DNA of 16,068 nt from Candidatus Nanohalarchaeota archaeon. Lineage in GTDB: Archaea; EX4484-52; B79-G9. The translations under genes and the position numbers were made by a program. Each line of letters opens with the position of its first letter. The stretch's first letter is position 1. The stretch covers positions 1 to 16,068 of the forward strand of contig DAOVYR010000004.1 of NCBI GenBank assembly GCA_030635525.1, in the 5' to 3' direction. The notes beneath the pieces are model-generated. The model had not been told where the DNA came from and made no database searches. It saw nothing but the letters and a program-made list of their open reading frames with translations. Shown piece by piece: positions 10,401-13,964 of this stretch.

Positions 10401-10817
10401 TTCAAAATAAGTTACAGCCAAATCCCCTACCGCAAACCAGTTAGAATTATTATTACTCCAGTTACCAGAAGACGCGTTCGTAGCATTTACACACACATAA
10501 TAATCACCTGGAAGCAGGCCACTTATATCCACATTTGTTGCATTCCACAAACTGCCGTTCCAATACATCTCAAGACTTTTGACAGTAACATTATAACCAG
10601 TAAAATTATAGATCGTATAGTTTAAGTACCCATTAACGTCATTTAGCTGCCCGCCATCAGTTGCATTTGCAGTAACATTTAATGAAGTTGCATTTGCAGC
10701 AACAATAATCCAGGCATCCGCCATGATCGTCGGATCAAAACCACCATCCACTGCTGCAACTAATAAAAGCAATGTGATTCCAAGCGCCCAAAATATCTTA
10801 TTTCCAACTGCATTCAT
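1434..10817 (-). CDS. Giant membrane-anchored surface protein with Ig-like domains, nested beta-propeller and cytoplasmic zinc ribbons
   Basis: One open frame of 3127 codons. A signal peptide (hydrophobic core about 8-22) is followed by two similar Ig-like units (W-N-G-S-L-W near 85 and 184). About nine carboxypeptidase-regulatory-like domains (roughly 225-1200) carry the repeated pattern G-x-V-x-D...P-(I/V)-x-G-A-x-V...T-x-x-x-G-x-(Y/F). An Ig-like domain (1343-1413) is interrupted by seven 51-residue repeats (1414-1765) and resumes at about 1766-1786. More Ig-like domains reach about 2670. Then come a Cys-rich module (about 2678-2712), a Gly/Ser/Thr linker, an Ig/NEW3-like domain, a helical segment (2861-2933), one TM helix (2945-2966) and a cytoplasmic tail with zinc ribbons at 3038-3053 and 3111-3126. 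Sequons are frequent, implying N-glycosylation. It is probably an adhesin or cell-surface fibre; the ligand is unknown. ATG 10815-10817 follows an SD-like GTAGGT (10825-10830), 9 nt after the winged-helix gene, implying an operon. Confidence 0.93.
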   Translation of the reverse strand: MNAVGNKIFWALGITLLLLVAAVDGGFDPTIMADAWIIVAANATSLNVTANATDGGQLNDVNGYLNYTIYNFTGYNVTVKSLEMYWNGSLWNATNVDISGLLPGDYYVCVNATNASSGNWSNNNSNWFAVGDLAVTYFEDYVQNLSEVTFFVNATHVDHSVDNITGNVNYLLVEDTNLNGTMKWNGSLWSATADFSSLVPADYNLRINATHYNLLNVTDVSFTVQNLSGVVLDASDLTPVEAAQVAFMNATDCAVSTDSNGSYSMEIVNFSSFVPWINVTHSLYRTNIGPWSETVELSGNTHLYGVVTNIRTGAPIEGALLKVINTTGDVIYNATVNSSGHYDLWMSGDFNYTVNVSHQAYIKVALALQEANSSSSESRLDISLYDLGWGSVTAVVTDVVNGRPIPDALVRVVGVGGSQGMTGNDGQVMLFVTGDINSDYWLDITHPDYDDKLDSAFFSVLEGQNVIKSYPLAGTSVVEGYVRDQYNQKLIGNVFVQLLEHGTSNRFGYDNAYYYNTSADANGYYRMFLPISLLNSTNLYDVQFSTPLYETKVMNKDDVGYHGSQQVDATLAGLLQVGGVVVDDLNDEPIQGANVSISEIGGDFAYNVQTNVSGQFLLRIRNNTLGYTVETTKAGYEQNTTSENGSVMLNIRLSGSAVVQGRLVDKYKDNNVTTIPISLAEVNLIVDGAVLHNTTSDANGYFSFEIQDGVSYYLEIKKSGYYAVDTSQYSIARDFGNIELTGKAVISGAVMDAETRKIGSRLLGGVNVTVTEMTHVRSYVAVTDGDGLYSVDIPSGTQYRVAYNVAGYDAGIYDCGGSCTATEGLESQEVELVGSTTVNGTINDEYEQSIKLADAIVLFKNMQDGVDLYQLQTDADGGFSINLGATANYIVEVSRSGYETMVFNGVGGGYFPGIDMILDGSLTGTISVNAKISDFLSRDPVPGAVVKIFDVNQELSTVPRYMASTDIDGEVLIRIDGNSRYKFYAHSHGYPKLVLNNNGNGYTTSQSFDESLMAVFELYVADALNNWPIKNARISAFHFSNQTDFGPYSLNGTVIGIGANCSGQVVAGINVSLTKVSCLDFQNTTGLCFFSANTTSDSGVVSFDKVPVGTYDLVMDGSAVGCAKVVSTLVVNSSMAGVSSVIDYSSHVGDNQLVVHVQNDTDTIVGATVTVWDGPVGSTVATNFSGGSLTGLTDSDGNITFHRMFAGDYNFSVVKAGYDAYESGITIGYGINNKNVVLGDTIAPAYWSVGDNSSSGTTERDIVGIYAYWTDAMELHSAWLETNRTGFWVPESVVFLSGTGAWSNFSFDTTGLGGSTLGWRITGYDSYLNENVTEVNSFNVNEYTSLMVRVMDPDDNSVPGTDVELRNSTGSVVQNSTGHNLVGLTNLSGLVTFTGLLPCTGCSVNISKAVRVGVRLTNETALSSLPRIAADSLDNLYVVWEDNRDGNSEIYYKNHTSLGWGADTRLTNAAGDSAVPHMVLDSGDNLHVVWHDDRDGNYEIYYKNYTSSSGWSSDVRLTNAAGSSLLPHVVADSSNNLHVAWIDGRDSNAEIYYKNYTSSNGWSSDVRLTNDAASSESVHIAVDSSNNLHVVWYDQRDGNAEIYYKNRTSATGWSDDVRLTDDSADSYNPDIVRDSSNSLHVVWEDERDGNKEVYYKNYTSSGGWSNDTRLTVDTSNSNDPRIVRDSGNNLHIVWYDDRDGNDEIYYKNHTSGAGWNSDVKVTNDADTSAYPDIAVDSDDDVHVVWHDDRDGNYEVYYRNYTGYEYVTNSTTFNISWGENLFIEIDPVVPEDPDFGVSGGSVFTVFLEDSFGDYVGGGVIVDLSGAGYFAQEVSADGKVVFDVDGLLDELEYELYVDGSLQGYGIHTWILDGNSIVDGSLTLAVNTTIMRANITDAFGSAVGGADVTVYESDNVTVARDATGETLEGVTDSGGFVTFYRLLPCLNYNLWVDKDGVFNSTSFNISAGENKTVDLDPTPYINVSVGFQNITITVQNSTGNPLQYVAVTLYDYQPQEYATNRTNATGTVVFYDIPDGVYTTEINGNDIGYGDSTVIIRFGRLTFARQKTLGNGRMSVVVDGQVDYYVHVDAPGYDVYDSLLEAVVFSGTYSDNVAALNPEQADIKDSVSVSVNGTATISGIISDKFFNTTSSPKKWLDGAVIKLLEDGIVRYETVAVGSGGGYGNGSYAMRISPFLQDSDPDDPPVNVSYDIEISMDGYLTDKSFANKYSDGQIITKNAELTGDGSVSGLVYDVNTSQLIPSENDGPIVVEIYDELHTLMYTNDTVLGSFFLTINPFYSPYYLDLDTGNYERLPQTISYDGSQSGLKFYLYPLTYGFVNFSVKSGNEPISGANVSYYYSGMGDVRNFVTNGNGFARDFIRGSNITYDLVVNGTHLGYGVNLTTFTVDEGTEKQLNLTLEPTVVNITLLNQDGQGMDGVNVSIVGYPEVITVNGSALFYKVLPGVYDIDFTGIPEYLAILGNDTISVANPGGMNAKIFTVFETRYYVNLTNGSSGIANITMVLDNTTLGSRNSTTNSSGELFFAKVNPGSYLVSFNETELYLAGYMEPAEVIYADVIAGMDRQTGNNKTIVLNSSSGYSMVRVSTGLLGVNVSLWYNNTNYTGYQVTGSGGFVFFKINVSEYNSSLYFRAEKAGYNDEAVGPYNVTGGNITYVDVTMTTAYGSCAHGAITPFCWCGGVLYSSGYCCSGSYQATSCDDGGSSGGSSSSTTTGGGSSGGVVIVDDDPVEVVEDVYDFSVYAGDYYVLNVAKDGSGCVDVPVSISNTGNMMLSDMEMEVSGIPYGFSADFDSLLGVLYPGEHNSLVVRVCSSGGDVGGDSGCTLSVFSGNVRRDAFVTLRIVFESDNILLRLRERLDRLGSILFDIDVSSLTPELKGYYDAAMKNLKDAEDYLESEDYVQAGYSLDEAERNVGLLLDGIEEVPPVVDDAVNWYVIGAVALVLAILSGVLYWFFLRGKGIFSKEPVLPWNLPAGAPVLKVPKINLSSFKIPTMLLKVLGKHDVYYAHSLARKRYLTDVIEKVIELKCPKCGGKIYQNRCVWCGYRVNASLRMGNNVEPAVREDDTVSRDLSKGDVYYTHKSRSVDGRGERFVTDGVERECSKCGGRVHNGKCVWCG
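1437..1781 (-). repeat. Duplicated cytoplasmic DVYYxH plus zinc-ribbon module
   Basis: The cytoplasmic tail of the giant protein contains two related modules. Each starts with D-V-Y-Y-(A/T)-H (residues 3013 and 3085) and ends 25-26 residues later in a zinc ribbon of the form C-x2-C-G-G-x6-C-V-W-C-G. The cysteines are at 3038, 3041, 3050 and 3053, and at 3111, 3114, 3123 and 3126. The protein ends one residue after the last cysteine. Treble-clef or rubredoxin-like knuckles of this type bind one zinc each and usually mediate protein or nucleic-acid contacts. Confidence 0.8.
5523..6578 (-). repeat. Seven tandem 153-bp repeats encoding a putative seven-bladed beta-propeller
   Basis: Residues 1414-1765 of the giant protein are seven units (first 50, then 51 residues each, last one shortened), starting at 6578, 6428, 6275, 6122, 5969, 5816 and 5663. 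Each unit reads R-L-T-N...P-x-I-x-x-D-S-x-x-N-L-H-V-V-W-x-D-x-R-D-G-N-x-E-I-Y-Y-K-N-x-T-S...G-W. This resembles the sialidase/BNR-like repeats found in many archaeal and bacterial secreted proteins. Seven copies is a common blade number for a closed propeller. Their strong similarity points to recent internal duplication or gene conversion. No catalytic sialidase residues were identified. Confidence 0.85.
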
Positions 10818-10826
10818 TTCAAAAAC

Positions 10827-11069
10827 CTACTCTTCTTCCTCTTCCGCAGGTATAGCAACTAAGCGCCTGCTACCAGGCTCATCAACACCACCACTAATAG
10901 GCTGATACACATAAGACCTGCCGACCATAATCCTCTCAAGCCTGCCGCTATCACGCAAAGCTTCAAGATACCCCCCTAGATACTCCCGCCTGACATTCAG
11001 GCGCCTCGCAAGCTCAGAAACAGACATCGGCTTCTCTTTCAACATATTAAAAAGCTGCTCTTCACCCAT
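10827..11069 (-). CDS. Small winged-helix DNA-binding protein
   Basis: The 80-residue protein has a clear helix-turn-helix. Helix 1 is in E-E-Q-L-F-N-M-L-K (3-11). M-S-V-S-E-L-A-R-R-L-N-V (15-26) is followed by a recognition helix R-R-E-Y-L-G-G-Y-L-E-A-L (28-39). The wing is G-R-L-E-R-I-M-V-G-R-S-Y-V-Y (43-56). This matches the compact winged-helix domains of MarR/ArsR-like archaeal regulators. The C-terminus is a short linker plus five glutamates. It has no TM helix and should bind DNA in the cytoplasm. ATG 11067-11069 is preceded by a good Shine-Dalgarno AAGGGG (11075-11080) at 5 nt; an in-frame stop just upstream prevents a longer start. Its stop is 9 nt before the giant surface gene, so the two are probably co-transcribed and it may control that operon. 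The target is unknown. Confidence 0.8.
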   Translation of the reverse strand: MGEEQLFNMLKEKPMSVSELARRLNVRREYLGGYLEALRDSGRLERIMVGRSYVYQPISGGVDEPGSRRLVAIPAEEEEE

Positions 11070-11403
11070 AATATCCCCTTGCTAACATAGAACAAATCAT
11101 ATCCCCCAACATATCTACCCTCATAAAATAATGAATATATCAATATCTCAACATATCAAGACAACTACATAATCACATTATAGTATATAATATGAACCCC
11201 TATATATATGTTTGTATAGCGTACCATATAGACGACTAACAACAAACACCGATAAAACAAGAAAAAAACACAAGACATCAAAGACAATTAACCTGAACTT
11301 CACTCATCCAAATTCACCAAACAGAACTTCTCAAAAGAGCAAATCTAAGCAGAAACCACCCTAAAGAACTGACAAAAGCACCAACAATAATAATAATAAC
11401 ATA
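11070..11403. other. AT-rich non-coding region: terminator and promoter for minus-strand genes
   Basis: No gene is visible. Reading on the minus strand it holds a simple (TTA)n tract just after the 107-residue gene (complement of 383-400 in the 11 kb numbering, i.e. 11383-11400), a T7 run (11262-11268), and then an AT-rich stretch. Two TATA-like sites there (complement of 11201-11208 and 11181-11190) could drive the winged-helix/giant operon. They would give a leader of roughly 90-110 nt. Which box is used cannot be told. Confidence 0.5.
11262..11268 (-). terminator. Oligo-T terminator after the 107-residue gene
   Basis: Seven consecutive T on the minus strand, followed by a further T-rich stretch, lie about 136 nt after the stop at 11404. 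No hairpin was identified; the assignment rests on the archaeal U-tract rule. Confidence 0.4.
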
Positions 11404-11727
11404 TCAGTTCAGTAAACTCATTTCCACACGCGCATAGTCATGCTCTGGTAATTTATATATCGTCCCTGAAAATCCATCAACATCAAGATACGAACCCCGT
11501 CCATTCTCATATTCAGGCACATCACCCAATCTTATCTGAACAAGAGGCTCAAAAAGTAGAGACTCAGCCCCATATCTTCCAACTTCCAACCTTCCATCAT
11601 CATCAGGTCCATCCACGAATTTACCTTTAACGACATAAGGTTCGCCTAGCTCTATGCCATCAATATCTCTCTGCCTACCATCAGCCCTATAACCTTCAAT
11701 CATTCTTGAAATCTCTAAAGCATCCAC
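11404..11727 (-). CDS. Uncharacterised 107-residue acidic protein
   Basis: I do not recognise this protein. It is soluble (no signal peptide or TM helix). A short N-terminal helical part (A-L-E-I-S-R-M-I-E-G-Y) precedes a strand-rich body: G-E-P-Y-V-V-K-G-K-F-V-D, a D-G-P-D-D-D-G turn, L-V-Q-I-R-L-G and G-S-Y-L-D-V-D-G-F-S-G-T-I-Y. The alternating strands would suit an OB-like or small beta-barrel fold, but that is a guess. I place the start at GTG 11725-11727. GGGGG (11734-11738) sits 6 nt before it as a Shine-Dalgarno, and a perfect TTTAAATA box A (complement of 11766-11773) puts the transcript start near 11743. A longer TTG start at 11740-11742 would lie on the transcription start and include the Shine-Dalgarno. 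It is probably monocistronic, as a T7 run follows it. Confidence 0.7.
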   Translation of the reverse strand: MDALEISRMIEGYRADGRQRDIDGIELGEPYVVKGKFVDGPDDDGRLEVGRYGAESLLFEPLVQIRLGDVPEYENGRGSYLDVDGFSGTIYKLPEHDYARVEMSLLN

Positions 11728-11765
11728 GACAATCCCCCACAACTACCAATATATAGTAACGAGAG

Positions 11766-11773
11766 TATTTAAA
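11766..11773 (-). promoter_or_regulatory. Box A (TTTAAATA) of the 107-residue gene
   Basis: The minus-strand octamer TTTAAATA matches the archaeal TATA consensus. Its expected start site, about 25 nt downstream (near 11743), leaves a leader of about 16 nt carrying GGGGG as ribosome binding site for the GTG at 11727. Confidence 0.6.
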
Positions 11774-11930
11774 TCTTTCTATACCTCAATAGATATCGAT
11801 TTAGACCCAAAAACAGCCAATTTTAAGCCTAAAAATGCCTATAAGACTCCCACAGGCCACAATACTCAAACAATACAAGTGTGCGCTTGAACAAAGCGAA
11901 CCAGTGACCTAAACCACACCAGAACAGACA

Positions 11931-12094
11931 AGTGACCTAAAACGCAGTTTTATGGTCGCTATGATAGTCAACCTTTCTGAAGGTTGAAGCGAAGGTTTAC
12001 GGTCGCTCTGATAGCCAGCCTTTATGAAGGCTGTCGCTCAGCCTTTTACAAGGCTGTTTGTGGTCGCCCTAATGATCAACCTTTTACAAGGCTG
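11931..12094. repeat. Structured hairpin array, copy 2 (upstream of rhomboid gene)
   Basis: The leading hairpin pairs AGTGACC 11931-11937 with GGTCGCT 11954-11960 and TAAAAC 11938-11943 with GTTTTA 11947-11952, with loop GCA and bulge T 11953. Compared with copy 1, one G-C pair has become A-T on both sides. Four 18-nt modules follow: CAACCTT/AAGGTTG at 11969-11986, CAGCCTT/AAGGCTG at 12016-12033 and at 12039-12056, and CAACCTT/AAGGCTG (one mismatch) at 12077-12094. The loops are TCTG, TATG, TTAC and TTAC. The first module replaces both bases of a stem pair (G-C to A-T) relative to the others. The last hairpin ends 9 nt before the rhomboid box A. Copy 2 has an extra module and spacer relative to copy 1. 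Confidence 0.75.
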
Positions 12095-12103
12095 CAATCA
12101 ATC

Positions 12104-12110
12104 TTTAAAT
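12104..12110 (+). promoter_or_regulatory. Box A (TTTAAAT) of the rhomboid gene
   Basis: TTTAAAT is centred 27 nt before the ATG at 12134, predicting a leaderless mRNA with the same geometry as the KaiC-like gene. There is no Shine-Dalgarno sequence before the ATG. Confidence 0.65.
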
Positions 12111-12133
12111 TCATCAAAAACCGATAAAACTAA

Positions 12134-12772
12134 ATGCCTGAAATATCAAGACAATTCTTCCCTTACGAAGACATAAACAAACCAGAACACAAACCCATAA
12201 TAACAATCGCGCTAATAATCACAAACATCATAATCTTCGCAATCAGCCTCTCAAACTTCAAAGAAATAATATACACCTACGGCTTCACAGCAGCCAGCCC
12301 CGCACTAACAACAGCCATCACATCAATGTTCCTGCACGGTGGCTTCGGTCACATACTCGGCAATATGTGGTACCTCTGGCTCTTCGGCGACAACATAGAA
12401 GACAAATTCGGAAAAATCAGATACATCGCAATATACATTTTATCAGGAATGATTGCACTGGCAACCCAATACCTGACAGACCCCACATCACAAATACCTG
12501 TAATCGGCGCAAGCGGCGCAATATCCGGCCTGCTCGGCGCATACCTCGTACTCTTCCCGAAAGTCGTAGTAAAAACAATAGGCCCATTCTACCAGATATA
12601 CCGGATAAAAGCCAAATACCTCATAGCCCTGTGGTTCGCGATACAACTCATCCTCGGAACCCTAAGCATAATCGGCGACAGCGCCTCAAACATAGCATTC
12701 TTTGCACACATCGGCGGCTTCCTCGCAGGCCTGCTTGCAGGCATCATCTACAAGATAAAAAATCATAAATAA
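12134..12772 (+). CDS. Rhomboid-family intramembrane serine protease
   Basis: The 212-residue, six-helix membrane protein has the rhomboid signatures. H-G-G-F-G-H-I-L-G-N-M-W (68-79) supplies the oxyanion-side histidine H73 and asparagine N77. G-A-S-G-A-I-S-G (125-132) carries the nucleophile S127. A-H-I-G-G-F (191-196) carries the catalytic base H192, giving the Ser-His dyad of active rhomboids. Hydrophobic segments fall at about 20-40, 56-86, 96-113, 125-147, 160-181 and 187-207. The loop after helix 4 is longer than in minimal bacterial forms. Such proteases cut TM helices of substrates inside the membrane. Large single-TM surface proteins, like the one encoded at 1434-10817, are conceivable substrates, but only proximity suggests it. 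The start is supported by a box A 27 nt upstream. Its stop lies 11 nt from that of the convergent topoisomerase gene. Confidence 0.93.
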   Translation: MPEISRQFFPYEDINKPEHKPIITIALIITNIIIFAISLSNFKEIIYTYGFTAASPALTTAITSMFLHGGFGHILGNMWYLWLFGDNIEDKFGKIRYIAIYILSGMIALATQYLTDPTSQIPVIGASGAISGLLGAYLVLFPKVVVKTIGPFYQIYRIKAKYLIALWFAIQLILGTLSIIGDSASNIAFFAHIGGFLAGLLAGIIYKIKNHK

Positions 12773-12774
12773 TC

Positions 12775-12779
12775 TTTTT
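12775..12779 (+). terminator. Short T-run after the rhomboid gene
   Basis: Five T directly follow the stop codon in the 11-nt gap between convergent genes. This is a plausible minimal archaeal terminator, but transcription may well read into the 3' end of the opposing gene. Confidence 0.35.
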
Positions 12780-12783
12780 CCAA

Positions 12784-13848
12784 CTATTCAACAAGAGACT
12801 TTATTCTCACAACAAGTTCCGGTTGTATATAATGATGGACAGTCACAGTATAACTCTCCTTCCAGGCATGTTCCTTCTTCACAAACCTCTTATGGCCAAG
12901 CTTCTCAGCAATCGACAGAAAGAAATCACGAACTTCCTGCTTTGTCACTGAACTATGTCCCTTCAAAAACGACTTTGCCCTGGCAGTTGCATAATACGAC
13001 CTCACAATATGAGGATAAAACTCTTCACCACAGTACCGCTTGAACGCATCCCTGAACTGCACATCCGAAATAGGATGCCCCGTAGACCGGTTCACAAAGA
13101 CGAACGACGATTTGTCAATCGGCGCAAGAATATCATTCAACCTCCCTATATATACATCTGGAAACTTCTCTGTAATTTTCATCGGCACGCCATTCTTTGC
13201 CAGATAATCAAACGTCACATAATTGCCATTAATCGATATATCACCCTTCTTCAGCGTCGTCAACCCCTTGTGAGCATGAGCCCTATAATAAATCTCATTT
13301 CCCACCCTCATATAAGTCCTAAGCAAAGTATACATAGGAACCGCAAGAGAGTCGCTCTTATCCCCCAAAGCAGACAAAACATTACGCTTGAGTTTCAGAT
13401 AATGTCTTCCGAACTCCTCCACTGCCTTGTACTTTTTTTCAACAGATAGATTCCTTTTTTCAATCGTATAGACATAAGCATAATTACCACACGGATTGCG
13501 GTACAATACATCCCAATGATCATTAGAAGTCTCATCGTGAATTGTCAAATGCTCGGCAAATAGCGAATATGCCTTATCCAACTTTCGCCCGTCCGGCAAA
13601 ACATCAATTCTCGCACCCTGTACTTTTCCATCGACAGACAACTGCCCTTTAAGAAACTTCGGACTCTTCTTATCTATAAGATACTCAAGATTATCATGAG
13701 CCACAAAAAGTTCAATCACCTGCATTACCTCAGGGAAAAGCCTGCTTGATTTTCTCCAGGAACCCCTGGTCTTTTCATAGACTTCCAGACCCTTACTCTT
13801 GATCCTGAAAGTTCCTTCCATAACTGGCTTTAATTTTTTCTCTTTCAT
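12784..13848 (-). CDS. DNA topoisomerase IB-like enzyme
   Basis: From ATG 13846-13848 the protein has 354 residues. After an N-terminal part of about 110 residues without recognised motifs, the catalytic domain shows the TopIB pattern. R-V-G-N-E-I-Y-Y with G-L-T-T-L-K-K follows an L-x-R-T-Y-M-R helix; its arginine is R181. L-A-K-N-G gives K218, H-I-V-R-S gives R283, L-G-H gives H319, and H-H-Y-I-Q-P-E-L-V gives the nucleophile Y340. These are the five positions of the Arg-Lys-Arg-His-Tyr site known from poxvirus and bacterial TopIB, which nick one strand via a 3'-phosphotyrosine and relax supercoils. Two features differ: an HxxR motif as in tyrosine recombinases where TopIB usually has KxxR, and an H-to-Y distance of 21 residues instead of about 9. 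The start is chosen because a TATTTTAAT box (13873-13881) lies about 29 nt upstream, implying a leaderless mRNA. An upstream ATG at 13956 would add 36 residues beginning 8 nt after the neighbouring stop. Confidence 0.82.
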   Translation of the reverse strand: MKEKKLKPVMEGTFRIKSKGLEVYEKTRGSWRKSSRLFPEVMQVIELFVAHDNLEYLIDKKSPKFLKGQLSVDGKVQGARIDVLPDGRKLDKAYSLFAEHLTIHDETSNDHWDVLYRNPCGNYAYVYTIEKRNLSVEKKYKAVEEFGRHYLKLKRNVLSALGDKSDSLAVPMYTLLRTYMRVGNEIYYRAHAHKGLTTLKKGDISINGNYVTFDYLAKNGVPMKITEKFPDVYIGRLNDILAPIDKSSFVFVNRSTGHPISDVQFRDAFKRYCGEEFYPHIVRSYYATARAKSFLKGHSSVTKQEVRDFFLSIAEKLGHKRFVKKEHAWKESYTVTVHHYIQPELVVRIKSLVE

Positions 13849-13872
13849 ATGTACAACATTATAGATACTGCA

Positions 13873-13881
13873 ATTAAAATA
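13873..13881 (-). promoter_or_regulatory. Box A of the topoisomerase IB-like gene
   Basis: Minus-strand TATTTTAAT is centred about 29 nt before the ATG at 13848. It gives the same near-leaderless geometry as the ATPase and rhomboid promoters, which supports this start over the ATG at 13956. Confidence 0.5.
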
Positions 13882-13964
13882 TCTTACTCGCATCCCCGCC
13901 ATATATCCATGAAAATTACCGTCCACAAACATGTCAATAAAACGGGGCAGAAACATATCTCATT

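Larger units (their letters stand above)
11743..12133. other. Non-coding region between divergent genes with hairpin array copy 2
   Basis: The region separates the minus-strand 107-residue gene from the plus-strand rhomboid gene. It contains the box A of the former (11766-11773), a partly conserved CGCTTG/CCAGTG inverted repeat (11884-11906), the hairpin array (11931-12094) and the box A of the rhomboid gene (12104-12110). No further gene is visible. Confidence 0.6.

Noticed and set aside
1434..10817. Giant gene suspected of being several genes joined by missed stops or assembly collapse
   Set aside because: The frame is continuous from signal peptide to zinc ribbons with consistent domain style, and no internal signal peptide or promoter-like break was seen.
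11050..11100. Possible 17-codon leader peptide starting at ATG 11098-11100 before the winged-helix gene
   Set aside because: The G-run lies only 2 nt before the ATG, too close to serve as a Shine-Dalgarno, and the peptide has no attenuator-like content.
11728..11742. TTG start giving a 112-residue version of the small acidic protein
   Set aside because: It would begin at the predicted transcription start and place the GGGGG ribosome site inside the coding region; the GTG at 11727 fits better.
12955..13449. A 164-codon plus-strand frame opposite the topoisomerase gene
   Set aside because: The opposite strand carries all topoisomerase motifs; this frame has none and no promoter or ribosome site.
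12784..13848. Tyrosine recombinase/integrase instead of topoisomerase IB
   Set aside because: HxxR and LGH are shared, but R-V-G-N-E-x-Y followed by G-L-T-T-L and the Y-I-Q-P-E-L context are TopIB features. No attachment sites, tRNA or mobile-element genes are nearby.
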